In this document: positions 18,774 through 27,857 of the stretch, in pieces | Position numbering within the stretch: the stretch's first letter is position 1 | Layout of the letters: each line of letters starts with the position of its first letter | Source of the DNA: Calothrix sp. C42_A2020_038 | GTDB lineage: Bacteria; Cyanobacteriota; Cyanobacteriia; Cyanobacteriales; Nostocaceae | Direction: 5' to 3' | Length of the DNA: 64,000 nucleotides | Assembly: GCA_015272395.1 (NCBI GenBank) | Contig: JACYLQ010000026.1 | Location: 62,001 to 126,000 of the forward strand | Notes under the pieces: generated by a model | What the model was told of the DNA's origin: nothing | What the model saw: only the letters and a program-made list of their open reading frames with translations | The model's database searches: none | Position numbers and translations under genes: made by a program

Positions 18774-19654
18774 AGTTTACAAAAATGCATTCAGTTGCGA
18801 CAACTGAATGCTAACTCAATAACTTATACTTTTAGTTCATTCATCTCAACGCCGAATCCAAGATTATGTTGACACTCTGCCCTCGCTCATAGAGGCAGAT
18901 TCTTTAAGACTTGCTTAAAAGGGATAGTCAAATATCCCACTAGACGCTCAAAACAACTATCAAAAAGATGCTGCGATTGCGCTTACTTTTACAAACTATT
19001 TCGCTTTCCGAGTTCATCACAATGCCAGTTCAGTACGCTCAACATCCTGCCATTGCTTGCTCCAGAAAGTCGTTTCGCGCTTTTCGCGTTCGGTTCTTCG
19101 TTGCAGGGATTTCGCCTTACGCTTGAGTGTGAGGATCAAAGTTGTTCAAGCTAAGTTGTTAAAGAAGTTGGGTATTTTATATTTAGTTAACTTATATACT
19201 TTTATTTAAAATAAAAAGGCGCTTTTTTCTGCATATAAATACTTAATTAGTGTTTATTTAGTTATAAATAATACTTTTTTATTCCAAGTATTTGCATGAA
19301 AACGATTATTTCGTACCATACAATATATTTCACGAATCATTTAGGACTGCTATATCCAAGTATTTAAACAATTAAGATTTGTAAAGATGATCAGATTGGG
19401 TTTTGGAGCTAATAGTAATAATTTACACCAATAAAAGATATAAGTATTTAAATACTAGATCTATAAATCAGGTAATATAAATACTATAGCATTTATATTT
19501 TTAGTATTGCTTAATACTAAAGAAAAATATTTCTAAGTACAAGCCAAGGTTAACTGTCAGAAAGTACCCTTTGAGGGTAATCATTTCTTTCTGAAACATA
19601 AACGAACACGTTGTTAATTGTGTATAGAGGGTATAAGTTCATGAGGGAATGACT
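18774..19654. other. 880-bp region without a recognisable gene
   Basis: The left half (18840-19140) has a higher GC content than the right and contains short GCGC-rich palindromes (around CGCGCTTTTCGCG at 19075-19087). The right half (19190-19640) is very AT-rich. I found no ORF with coding character and no known RNA. It should hold divergent promoters for the DUF202 gene and the FAD protein gene. Confidence 0.4.
18787..18811. repeat. perfect 11-bp hairpin upstream of the DUF202 gene
   Basis: GCATTCAGTTG and CAACTGAATGC flank the loop CGA. It lies in the presumed 5' leader of the DUF202 gene. There is no U-run on the minus strand, so it is not a typical terminator; it may be a leader structure or a dispersed palindrome. 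Confidence 0.6.
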
Positions 19655-21232
19655 ATGTATGGAGTGGAGGCGTCTGCACCATCGGCGAATCGAAATTATG
19701 ACATTATTTGTTTTGGTGATGAGGTTCCGGGTGTATTAACGTTAGTTTGTGCCGCGCGAGAATATTACCGTCAGACTAATAACTATCCCCGTAGCTTGTT
19801 ACTATTCAGAGGTAATTCTAAATTAGGAGTTGGTGGTCATATAGTTCGTGGAGGTTTAGCATATTTAGAGCGTTCTTCGGTTCCTTTGGTAATTCGGCAA
19901 GAGCATAAATTAGATATATTTGGTGATCCACCTGCTATTTATAAAGAACTTCTACAACGTGCGGATGTAGAGAAGGTTGCACTTGACCCAAATAAAACAG
20001 ACTGGGTATTACGCGAGATGCTGCGTGAAGTACGTGCAGATATTCTCAGCAATGCCGAAATTAAGTCTGTTGTAAAATCGGGGCAAAAGATACTTGGAAT
20101 TGAGTTAACCAAGGATGAAACTTACTTTGCCAAGCATTTTATTGATTGCACTGTGAATGGAGAATTAGCTCAAGCAGCAGGAGTAAAAAAATTAACTATT
20201 GGTTTACCAGATTCAGAACTTGCCGTAACGTTAGTATTTGAAACCCAAGGTTTGAGTGTTGAACGACTACAAAATGTCGAGTATCAGTATCTACAACGTT
20301 TTACAAATCCCCAAGATCAAGAAGCGCAGTACTTTATAAATATCGCAGCGGGTAATGATCCCAACTATGCCGAACAGTTACGAAGAGACCTAGTTGATAA
20401 AAAGGGTTATCTCAAAACGATGGCTGTAGGCAAAGACTATATTGATATTCGTAGTAGAGCGCTATCTATTGCCTACCATGCGTTTCGTGGTACTAAATTA
20501 GACTTAAAAACCAGTCCAGGAATTTTTGATAAGGGTAATGTTGCGCTGCTGTCACGAGTACGTATGTCTTGGAATGCTTTGCTATTTGGTGTTACTGCTA
20601 ACGAAGCTGAAATCCTCGCGCGTGCAAAAGCACAACCGACACGTAAAATGTTCGATGAAATTTTATTTGTTACTAAATGGTTTCAAAGCATTGGTGCAAG
20701 TGAAGTTAAACCCGCCAAAGAATTATATATTCCTCACGCGGGTAATATTACTGATGTCCTCGCTCCGTTAACAGGCGCCAAAATGCTTGGGGGCGGTGTT
20801 GCTGCTAACGAAGCTTTAGGCACTTTCGGATATGACTTCGATGTGCGGGGTGGGATCGATGGTTTGGGTGAGCGCGCGAATAATAAGGGTTTTTGTAATC
20901 TAGCTTTTTTAACACAACCTTTGTTTAATATCGGCATTGAACATGCGTTATTGAAGTATGTTCCAAATTTGGCTGTAGTCAGTCCCTGTTCTGGATTTGA
21001 AGGTTACGCTTGTTGTGCTGGTCGAATAGTTGAATTCAACTGTGGAGTCGGTCAGGGTGTAGGTATCGCCGCAGGAATTGCTTTAGTACAAGAACGTGAA
21101 CTCAATGAGATTTCAAATAGAGAAGTACACAATATACTCAAAAACACAGGTAAACTCTCTCTAATTTACGGCAAAACTAACGAAGTTGCAGCAGCGCAAC
21201 TCAATGAGTTTGAACATTCGATGACCGCATAA
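19655..21232 (+). CDS. FAD-dependent oxidoreductase-like protein
   Basis: About 525 aa. The N-terminus YDIICFGDEVPGVLTLVCAARE fits a Rossmann beta-alpha-beta, with the glycine motif altered to GDEVPG. Later segments (RGGLAYLER, HFIDCTVNGELAQAAG, GGGVAANEALGTFGYDFDVRGG) fit the FAD_oxidored superfamily (PF12831-like), in which a flavin site is followed by a conserved D-C/A-T segment. The substrate is unknown. The ATG at 19649 overlaps its own GAGGGA; the ATG two codons later at 19655 has that GAGGG at good spacing and is preferred. The gene stands alone, with a long AT-rich leader. Loss of the canonical GxGxxG leaves FAD binding unproven. Confidence 0.7.
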   Translation: MYGVEASAPSANRNYDIICFGDEVPGVLTLVCAAREYYRQTNNYPRSLLLFRGNSKLGVGGHIVRGGLAYLERSSVPLVIRQEHKLDIFGDPPAIYKELLQRADVEKVALDPNKTDWVLREMLREVRADILSNAEIKSVVKSGQKILGIELTKDETYFAKHFIDCTVNGELAQAAGVKKLTIGLPDSELAVTLVFETQGLSVERLQNVEYQYLQRFTNPQDQEAQYFINIAAGNDPNYAEQLRRDLVDKKGYLKTMAVGKDYIDIRSRALSIAYHAFRGTKLDLKTSPGIFDKGNVALLSRVRMSWNALLFGVTANEAEILARAKAQPTRKMFDEILFVTKWFQSIGASEVKPAKELYIPHAGNITDVLAPLTGAKMLGGGVAANEALGTFGYDFDVRGGIDGLGERANNKGFCNLAFLTQPLFNIGIEHALLKYVPNLAVVSPCSGFEGYACCAGRIVEFNCGVGQGVGIAAGIALVQERELNEISNREVHNILKNTGKLSLIYGKTNEVAAAQLNEFEHSMTA

Positions 21233-21347
21233 TATTGTGTCCAAGTGTAGACAAAAGCAAGCAAAAAGAAAAGGGAAACACTATATATTGTTTCCCATTA
21301 CTTATTATTGACTTTCCACTTTTTGATGTTCAACTATATGTGTACTA

Positions 21348-21677
21348 CTACCACCAGGTTCTTTCACCATTTTCATCTACGCGCGCTTTACGAATAACGT
21401 CAGATATTTCTTCTGCATCCTTAACGTGGTGAAGTGCTTTCTTCTCACCATCTTCATCTTCAGTAACAAAGTAAGTAGGTACGGTTATATGGTCACCTGT
21501 AATATCCGGAGAGTCTACTGCGACTTGCTGCGCTTTTTCCTCGATTGATTGAGGTACATCAGCAATTCTATCTCCTGGATTTGCTGTTAATTTTTTTTCA
21601 TTAACGTCTGGTTTATTTTTGGAGTGCCTATCTTCACTAACTGGTTGATTGATAGGTTCTTGGGTACTATTACTCAT
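21348..21677 (-). CDS. hypothetical acidic hydrophilic protein
   Basis: A 109-aa protein with no transmembrane segment or cysteine. The N-terminal half is rich in Ser, Asn, Pro and Lys and looks disordered (STQEPINQPVSEDRHSKNK). The C-terminal half is more ordered (VPTYFVTEDEDGEKKALHHV, then a helix, then ENGERTWW). I do not recognise it. It is convergent with the FAD protein gene, and the ATG at 21677 opens a frame of ordinary codon use. Confidence 0.6.
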   Translation of the reverse strand: MSNSTQEPINQPVSEDRHSKNKPDVNEKKLTANPGDRIADVPQSIEEKAQQVAVDSPDITGDHITVPTYFVTEDEDGEKKALHHVKDAEEISDVIRKARVDENGERTWW

Positions 21678-22102
21678 AAAATAGATTTAAGGAAGCTTCT
21701 AAACAATACTTTTAACAATTTAGATAATTAAATTACTAATTGAATCTTTCATCGGTAAGACCTTCATAATCGCCTAAAGCGTTATTTTTCAGCAACTCGG
21801 CAATCTCACTTTAGAGGTAGTAGTCTGTGTCCAAAATTTCGGTGGTATAAATAATATCTTGTGATTTATTGCTATATATACTTATTAGTACTAATATACC
21901 TTAAAATAAGTGAAAAATTGACTCACAAGGTGCTGTTATCTGTAATCTCAGCTTAAACTTTGTGAGCTTTTTTACGATAGCCCCCACTTTTAAAACATCC
22001 TCTAAGATGATATAATTAGAATCCCCTCGGTGCCGATTCCAGGGGAGGGTCAAGTGTAGTATACATACACAAGTACCAAACTATATATATAGTAAAACCC
22101 TA
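21678..22102. other. intergenic region upstream of trmFO
   Basis: About 425 bp holding divergent promoters. It includes a solitary IS end at 21986-22003 and a short stem CCCCT...AGGGG in the trmFO leader at about 22022-22046. Nothing else is recognised. Confidence 0.4.
21986..22003. mobile_element. solitary IS terminal repeat
   Basis: ACTTTTAAAACATCCTCT matches the right terminal repeat of the element at 891-1375 (with its next base) in 17 of 18 positions. No opposite end or transposase sequence is visible nearby, so this is probably a relic of the same IS family. Confidence 0.5.
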
Positions 22103-23425
22103 ATGCAACAACCAATTCAAGTTATCGGAGGTGGACTTGCTGGAACTGAGGCAGCTTGGCAAATTGCCCAAGCTGGTGTGCCAGTAATTCTGTATGAAAT
22201 GCGTCCGCAACGCTTCGGCGGCGCCCATCATACTGAACATCTTGCTGAATTGGTTTGTAGTAATTCGTTTGGAGCAATGGCTTCGGACAGAGCATCTGGT
22301 TTATTGCACGAAGAATTACGGCGCCTCGGTTCTATTATTATTGCCAAAGCTGACGAACATCAGGTTCCCGCTGGTGGTGCCTTAGCTGTTGATCGAGGAC
22401 AGTTTAGCGAAGATTTAACAAATATCCTCGCACAGCATCCCTTGATTGAACTGCGACGCAGTGAAATTACTGCTATTCCTGAAGGTATTGTTGTTATCGC
22501 GAGTGGTCCATTAACGAGTCCTGACCTCGCAGAAGATTTACGTCGCTTTACAGGAATGGAATATCTTAGTTTTTTTGATGCCGCAAGTCCCATAATTGTG
22601 GGAGAATCAATAAATCGGGATATTGCTTTTATGGCTTCGCGCTACGACAAAGGCGAAGCCGCTTACTTAAATTGCCCGATGAACAAGGAACAATACATTC
22701 GGTTTAGAGAAGAACTTTGCAAAGCTGAACAAACCGAGTTGAAAGATTTTGACAGGGAAAAAGTTAAGTTTTTTGAAGCTTGTTTGCCAATCGAAGAACT
22801 GGCACTGCGTGGGGAAGACACTATGCGTTATGGTCCTCTCAAGCCAGTCGGCTTAACTCCCCCCCTCAACGGGGAGGAGGTAAGAGAACGCCCTTATGCT
22901 GTTGTTCAATTGCGTCAAGAAGATAAGCAAGCCAAGTTATGGAATATGGTAGGGTTCCAAACTAACTTGCGCTGGGGTGAGCAAAAGCGTATTTTCCAGA
23001 TGATACCTGGTTTAGAAAACGCCGAATTTGTACGGTTAGGTGTCATGCACCGCAACACATTTATTAACGCTCCCCAGTTGATGCACTCAACGCTGCAATT
23101 CAAAGACCATACACATGTTCTAGCAGCAGGCCAAATAATTGGTACCGAAGGGTATACAGCAGCATCAGCAGGTGGTTGGCTAGCTGGAACAAATGCCGCA
23201 CGCATCGCATTAGGTAAAGAGACAGTAATGTTACCCAACACCACAATGATGGGCGCCTTATTTGAATTCATCAGTTCCGCATCACCTAAACACTTTCAAC
23301 CCATGCCACCCAATTTTGGCATATTACCAGATTTAGGCATGAAGATAAAATCCAAACCAGAACGATACGGAAAGTACCGCGATCGGTCATTACAGGATTT
23401 GGAAAATTGGAAGCAACTACTATAA
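22103..23425 (+). CDS. trmFO: tRNA (uracil-5-)-methyltransferase TrmFO, folate-dependent
   Basis: A 440-aa flavoenzyme that makes the ribothymidine at position 54 of tRNA using methylenetetrahydrofolate and FADH2. The N-terminal FAD motif [13 protein letters not shown], the EMRP segment, the conserved [11 protein letters not shown] with its cysteine, and the C-terminal [20 protein letters not shown] are all present. Compared with the usual family sequence the loop before [12 protein letters not shown] is longer ([11 protein letters not shown]), and its DNA is a CCCCTCAACGGGG palindrome. Length and start are normal for the family. It is cytoplasmic and monocistronic, facing a small membrane protein gene. 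Confidence 0.95.
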   Translation: MQQPIQVIGGGLAGTEAAWQIAQAGVPVILYEMRPQRFGGAHHTEHLAELVCSNSFGAMASDRASGLLHEELRRLGSIIIAKADEHQVPAGGALAVDRGQFSEDLTNILAQHPLIELRRSEITAIPEGIVVIASGPLTSPDLAEDLRRFTGMEYLSFFDAASPIIVGESINRDIAFMASRYDKGEAAYLNCPMNKEQYIRFREELCKAEQTELKDFDREKVKFFEACLPIEELALRGEDTMRYGPLKPVGLTPPLNGEEVRERPYAVVQLRQEDKQAKLWNMVGFQTNLRWGEQKRIFQMIPGLENAEFVRLGVMHRNTFINAPQLMHSTLQFKDHTHVLAAGQIIGTEGYTAASAGGWLAGTNAARIALGKETVMLPNTTMMGALFEFISSASPKHFQPMPPNFGILPDLGMKIKSKPERYGKYRDRSLQDLENWKQLL

Positions 23426-23440
23426 GTTAATCATTGAAAA

Positions 23441-23475
23441 GACTCCCTAGGGGCTTGGTATTTCCCCTAGGGGTC
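23441..23475. terminator. bidirectional terminator-like hairpin
   Basis: GACTCCCTAGGGG and CCCCTAGGGGTC form a strong stem around CTTGGTATTT, between the convergent trmFO and 23521-23856 genes. There is no clear U-run on either side. Confidence 0.6.
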
Positions 23476-23520
23476 GTGTTGCTGATGTGATGATGTTCAA
23501 TTTTGCTGCTGAGATAATGG

Positions 23521-23856
23521 TTATTGGGCTTTCTTTTTATCTTGCTTGTTGTTGATGAAACCGAAGTCATCATCTTTCATGGTAATGATACCATGTACAC
23601 CAAGAGCTGCTATCGCGGCGCCGATAAAGCCCCAAGTGCCATTGCTAAAGGCATTGATGCGATGTGACAAGCTACGGTGGTAAGCAAAATCAAGTTGTCG
23701 GGTACTACCGTTCCCATCGCGTGCAAGTCTTTCAATGTAATCTTCAGTTCGTTCTAAAGCGTTATAATCAACATCGAAAGAGTAAAGTGATGACCCCATG
23801 ATTATTAAACCGGGAATCACTAGTGCTATTAAAAGAATTCCTCTGCCTGAATTCAT
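23521..23856 (-). CDS. hypothetical small membrane protein
   Basis: A 111-aa protein with two predicted transmembrane helices (residues 5-25 and 72-92). The intervening loop of about 45 residues is rich in charged residues and Tyr (DVDYNALERTEDYIERLARD). The short tail is basic and acidic (KDDDFGFINNKQDKKKAQ). I do not recognise the family. The ATG at 23856 begins a normal membrane-insertion signal. It is convergent with trmFO. Confidence 0.65.
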   Translation of the reverse strand: MNSGRGILLIALVIPGLIIMGSSLYSFDVDYNALERTEDYIERLARDGNGSTRQLDFAYHRSLSHRINAFSNGTWGFIGAAIAALGVHGIITMKDDDFGFINNKQDKKKAQ

Positions 23857-24002
23857 ACGACCTCATGTCAGGTAATATATGCAATTAATGCTGACATACC
23901 CGTATTTTTGCGTTGGTATCTGGCAAACAATTACAAAATTGCTTTTTGGTGTTAGTGAACAGTTTTTTTTGGGAACAATATTCGCAGTTGAATTTTAGAT
24001 TT

Positions 24003-24058
24003 TAGATTTTGGATTATGGATTCTGGATTGAATCTATAATCCATAATCCTTAGTAGTT
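24003..24058. repeat. AT-rich decamer-type repeat with palindrome
   Basis: Tandem TTTTAGATTTTAGATTTTGG-type units run into the inverted pair GGATTATGGATT/AATCCATAATCC. The same repeat family occurs at 42514-42663, 47844-47895, 48845-49016 and 50560-50665. Confidence 0.7.
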
Positions 24059-24065
24059 TAACAAT

Positions 24066-25286
24066 ATGAAAACCCTATATTTCCCAACAAGACGGTATAT
24101 TTTAAGATTTATTCTGAGTTTTAGCTGTATTTTATATGTTGTTTGTACATCATTCCCTGCGTTGTCAATACAAGAGCAAATCAAAAACTTATCTAAAAAC
24201 GCATCTATTAGTACCTTGCAACAACAACAGCAACAGTTGAATAAGCAACGCGCACAAGTTAGTCAAGAACGCAACCGTCTCGGCAATTTGCAAAGTATCG
24301 CACAAGATAGGTTCAATGGGTTGCAGCAAAATTTACAAACGACTACTACACAAATTCAAGATAGCGAAAACCGTTTAAAATTAGCAACTGAACATCTCGA
24401 AAAACTTCAAACTGATTTAGCAATAGCTGAACGTTCATTCAAAACGAAACAAGAAGCGACGATAGGAAGATTACGATTTTTGCAGCGTTCCACAGCTAGT
24501 CATGGCTGGGCAGTATTATTACAAAGTCGGAGCATTAATGACTTTTTAAGTCGGCGCCGACATTTAAAAATGGTATATCAAGCAGACCAGCAAATATTGG
24601 CCAAACTTACAGAAGAAGCAAATCGAATCATTGAGCAAAAGACTGCTGTTGAACAAGCCAAAAACGAGATAAACTTGATTCGCCAACAGTTACTTGTACA
24701 AAAAAGTGACTATCAATCTCAAGCCGCATCGCAAGAAGAATTAATTCAGAGATTAAATAACGACCGTTTGGCACTAGCAGCAGCAGAAACTCAACTTGAA
24801 CAAGATTCGCAGGCAATTGGTAATTTGATACAGGAAAAAATTACTGCTGCCAAAGCGCGCGAAGCTGCTGCCAAAGCACTTAGTAAACGTTTTACTGAAG
24901 GTACTGGGATATTTGGCTTTCCCAGCAATGCACCGATTAGTAGTCCTTTTGGCTATAGAAATCATCCAGTTCTTGGTTATCGGCGCCTACATACTGGTAT
25001 CGATTTTGCAGGTGCCTATGGTAGTCCGATTCGCGCGGCTGATGCTGGTACTGTGATATTTGCAGGCTGGTATGGTGGTTACGGTAACGCCATAATTATT
25101 AGTCATGGTAAAGGAATTACTACTTTATATGGTCACTGTAGTCAGTTATTTGTATCTGAAGGGCAAACAGTACAACGCGGACAACACATCGCAGCAGTAG
25201 GTTCCACTGGTTTATCAACAGGCCCACACCTACACTTTGAAGTTCGTAGAGACGGTACACCAACTGACCCAGCAGCCTATCTTTAA
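24066..25286 (+). CDS. EnvC/NlpD-like M23 family peptidase with coiled coil
   Basis: A 406-aa protein with a signal peptide (hydrophobic residues about 11-35). A long coiled coil rich in Gln and Glu covers residues 40-270, and an M23 LytM domain covers about 290-405. The LytM zinc ligands are visible: H and D in HTGIDFAG and the HxH of GPHLHFEV. This layout is that of EnvC, which activates or carries out peptidoglycan cleavage at the division septum. Since the metal ligands are intact it may itself be a peptidase, unlike E. coli EnvC. It acts in the periplasm. A second M23 gene lies at 46213-47043. Confidence 0.88.
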   Translation: MKTLYFPTRRYILRFILSFSCILYVVCTSFPALSIQEQIKNLSKNASISTLQQQQQQLNKQRAQVSQERNRLGNLQSIAQDRFNGLQQNLQTTTTQIQDSENRLKLATEHLEKLQTDLAIAERSFKTKQEATIGRLRFLQRSTASHGWAVLLQSRSINDFLSRRRHLKMVYQADQQILAKLTEEANRIIEQKTAVEQAKNEINLIRQQLLVQKSDYQSQAASQEELIQRLNNDRLALAAAETQLEQDSQAIGNLIQEKITAAKAREAAAKALSKRFTEGTGIFGFPSNAPISSPFGYRNHPVLGYRRLHTGIDFAGAYGSPIRAADAGTVIFAGWYGGYGNAIIISHGKGITTLYGHCSQLFVSEGQTVQRGQHIAAVGSTGLSTGPHLHFEVRRDGTPTDPAAYL

Positions 25287-25287
25287 C

Positions 25288-25345
25288 ATCCTCCCCACCC
25301 TCAAGGACCGCAGCGCGTAGCGCAAGGCTTAGAGTCAGGAGGATG
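25288..25345. terminator. possible hairpin downstream of the M23 gene
   Basis: CATCCTCC and GGAGGATG flank about 42 nt that contain a further GCGCGTAGCGC palindrome. It lies directly after the stop codon. It could be a terminator or a solitary end of a small transposable element. Confidence 0.4.
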
Positions 25346-25408
25346 CCAAAACTCATGACTCATAACTCCAAGCAAAAAATTTAAATTGTGATATAATTTT
25401 TGAAATGA

Positions 25409-25481
25409 GGGCGTGTAGCTCAGTGGATAGAGCGTCAGATTCCGGTTCTGTAGGTCGGGGGTTCAAGTCCCTCCACGCTCG
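25409..25481 (+). tRNA. tRNA-Arg (anticodon CCG)
   Basis: The 73-nt cloverleaf has acceptor GGGCGTG/CACGCTC with one G-U pair, D stem GCTC/GAGC, an anticodon loop reading TTCCGGT (anticodon CCG), T arm GGGGGTTCAAGTCCCTC and discriminator G. CCA is not encoded. The top anticodon pair is U-U. It reads CGG codons. Confidence 0.93.
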
Positions 25482-25597
25482 TTTTGTATAAGTTATCAAA
25501 TTCTAGCCTGTGAATACAGATTGGCATCTTATTAACAGGTTGTTTCTTTACAATAGAATTACCCTGATGTTATGAATTAAAATACTCCGGTGACAAT

Positions 25598-26086
25598 ATG
25601 TCCCAATTTGAAGCAATTCAAGCAGCATATCAAACTTTTACAAATCAATTTCAAAGCGCTGTTATCAGCACTGTTAGTAAAAATGGTGTTCCTAACGCTA
25701 GCTATGCACCATTTGTCATGGACGATGTGAAAAATATCTATATATATGTTAGTGGTCTCTCAACTCACACACAAAACTTGAACGCTATACCTATAGCTAG
25801 TGTCTTGTTTATCGAAGATGAATCCAAAACTCAACAGATATTTGCTCGGCGCCGTTTAAACTACGAGTGTACAGCCACTGTCGTTCAAACTGGCACAGCA
25901 ACATGGATTCAAATCGTCTCAGATTTTGAATCAAGATTTGGCAATATTATCCAACTGATACGTGACTTACCAGACTTCCGCATTTTCAAGCTAACCCCAA
26001 CTGCTGGTAGATTTGTTGTTGGTTTCGGCGCCGCTTATGATATTGATGCGAGCGATTTGAATAAGTTGGTTCATGTAACCTCTTAA
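25598..26086 (+). CDS. pyridoxamine 5'-phosphate oxidase-like (HugZ-type) protein
   Basis: A 162-aa split-barrel protein. The segment AVISTVSKNGVPNASYAPFVMDD, then IYIYVSGLSTHTQNL, then a RRRLNYECTATV strand follow the pattern of the PNPOx-like family that includes the haem-utilisation protein HugZ. Such proteins bind FMN or haem; one branch degrades haem. Ending at GFGAAYDID is typical of the HugZ-like branch, which lacks the true PNPOx substrate residues. The actual ligand cannot be decided here. It is a single gene between tRNA-Arg and a degraded region. Confidence 0.75.
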   Translation: MSQFEAIQAAYQTFTNQFQSAVISTVSKNGVPNASYAPFVMDDVKNIYIYVSGLSTHTQNLNAIPIASVLFIEDESKTQQIFARRRLNYECTATVVQTGTATWIQIVSDFESRFGNIIQLIRDLPDFRIFKLTPTAGRFVVGFGAAYDIDASDLNKLVHVTS

Positions 26087-26172
26087 ACAACCTCTTATCA
26101 AAACGTTACATTATCTGGACGTGATGAATATGAACATCGCGTCTCTACTAATAATTTTTCTAGGTTATTTCT

Positions 26173-26265
26173 ACCCAATTTATTGAGGTACTACAGTTAC
26201 TTGCTTCAGGTAGTGGTAATAAAGCTATCGCTCAAAACTTACACATATCAGAACACACAAATTAA
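26173..26265 (+). pseudogene. relic of a LuxR/NarL-type HTH domain
   Basis: The frame reads TQFIEVLQLLASGSGNKAIAQNLHISEHTN followed by a stop, matching the DNA-binding helix-turn-helix of NarL/LuxR response regulators (LTxRExEVLxLLAxGxSNKEIAxxLxISExTV). The receiver half and the recognition-helix continuation are missing and no start codon is present. It is a decayed gene fragment. Confidence 0.6.
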
Positions 26266-26405
26266 ATGTTACTATACGTACCCAAGCGGTAGCCGTAGGT
26301 ATACGTCTAGGATTGATTATGCTGTAGTAATTGAAGGATTTCAAGGATTTTGATCATGCCTGTTGGCGTAAAATAGTAAGTCAGGTTAAATCAGGTTTGA
26401 TAACG

Positions 26406-27728
26406 ATGACTTCTTTAATACAAACCCTTCAACTAATCGCGAATCCGACACAATTTTTAGATCAAAGCGCAGCAAAATATGGTGATACCTTCACAATGCG
26501 GGTACTAGGTATAAACTCGCCACCAGTTGTATTTTTTAGTCATCCGCAAGCAATATCTGAGTGCTTTGCAATTCCAGCCCAAAAGTTAGATTTTAAAAAA
26601 GCAACCCATGTATTTAAGCCATTATTTGGTGCCAATTCAATAGTCTTACAAGAAGGAACACAACATAATCGTCAGCGTACTTTGCTGATGCCACCTTTTC
26701 ATGGCGATAGAATGAAGTCTTATGGTAAGATTATATGTGAGATTACTAACAACGTAACTAAAGACTGGCGCCCAGGTAAAGTAGTTTCGATGCAGCATAT
26801 TATGCCTGAGATTACTTTACAAATTATCTTGCAAGTGGTATTCGGTATCAGTCCAGGTCAAAGATATCAAAAGCTAAAGCAACTTCTAAGCACTTTGCTG
26901 GATGACATTACCACACCTTGGTACTCTAGCTTATTTTTCTTTCCGCCACTACAAAAAGACTTGGGAACATGGAGTCCTTGGGGAAAATACCTGAAGCGCA
27001 AGCAAGAAATAGATAATCTTATATATGCTGAAATCTCTGATAAACGATTGGCAAAAGATGAGTCGCTCACTGATATTCTTAGCTTATTGATGTCCGCGCG
27101 TGATCAGGATGGACAAGCAATGAGTGATGAAGAATTGAAAGATCAGTTGATATCACTTTTATTATTAGGATACGAAACAACTGCTGGTGTTTTACAGTGG
27201 TTATTTTACCTGATTCATTCACATCCAAATGTCAAAGGCAAAATTCTTAATGAATTGGGTAGTTTTGAAAAACTAGAACCAGATGAAATTACAAAATTAC
27301 CTTATCTTACCGCTGTCTGCCAAGAGACAATGCGACTTCACCCCATCGCCTTAATTTGCACTCCACGTATGACCAAAGAAAGCGTCGAAATAAATGGTAT
27401 AAAATACATAAGTGGTACTGTTTTAGTTCCTTGTATTTACTTAGCTCATCACCGAAGTGAAACTTATCAGGAACCAGAAAACTTTAACCCAGAAAGATTT
27501 TTAGCTAGAAAATATTCTGCAACCGAATATCTACCTTTTGGAGGTGGATATCGAGGATGTATTGGTTCAGCTTTTTCAATGTATGAAATGAAACTAGTCT
27601 TAGTAGCAATTTTATCACAATTTGAATTAGAACTAGTAGATAAGTGCCCTGTTAAACCTGTACGTCGAGGTATTACGATTGTTCCGTCTTCGGGTGTGCT
27701 AATGAAAATAAAAAATCATCAGCCCTAA
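26406..27728 (+). CDS. cytochrome P450
   Basis: A 440-aa haem monooxygenase from the ATG at 26406; an upstream TTG at 26331 would add 25 residues that do not resemble the family. The haem-ligand loop is FGGGYRGCIG with Cys385. The I-helix is LLLGYETTAG, the K-helix ExxR is ETMRLHP, and the meander has FNPERF. It resembles the cyanobacterial CYP110-type soluble P450s, which act on fatty acids, alkanes or terpenoids. No ferredoxin partner or terpene synthase is adjacent, so the substrate is open. No N-terminal membrane anchor is seen. Confidence 0.92.
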   Translation: MTSLIQTLQLIANPTQFLDQSAAKYGDTFTMRVLGINSPPVVFFSHPQAISECFAIPAQKLDFKKATHVFKPLFGANSIVLQEGTQHNRQRTLLMPPFHGDRMKSYGKIICEITNNVTKDWRPGKVVSMQHIMPEITLQIILQVVFGISPGQRYQKLKQLLSTLLDDITTPWYSSLFFFPPLQKDLGTWSPWGKYLKRKQEIDNLIYAEISDKRLAKDESLTDILSLLMSARDQDGQAMSDEELKDQLISLLLLGYETTAGVLQWLFYLIHSHPNVKGKILNELGSFEKLEPDEITKLPYLTAVCQETMRLHPIALICTPRMTKESVEINGIKYISGTVLVPCIYLAHHRSETYQEPENFNPERFLARKYSATEYLPFGGGYRGCIGSAFSMYEMKLVLVAILSQFELELVDKCPVKPVRRGITIVPSSGVLMKIKNHQP

Positions 27729-27857
27729 GATCAAAATAAGGCGCCTTCTATCAGTTGGTGGAATCATCAAAATCTAATATTACTTTCGTAATGTAGATGG
27801 ATTCTGATTTTTTCGCATTTAGATTAATTACTATTGAGAAAAATCAGGATAACAACA

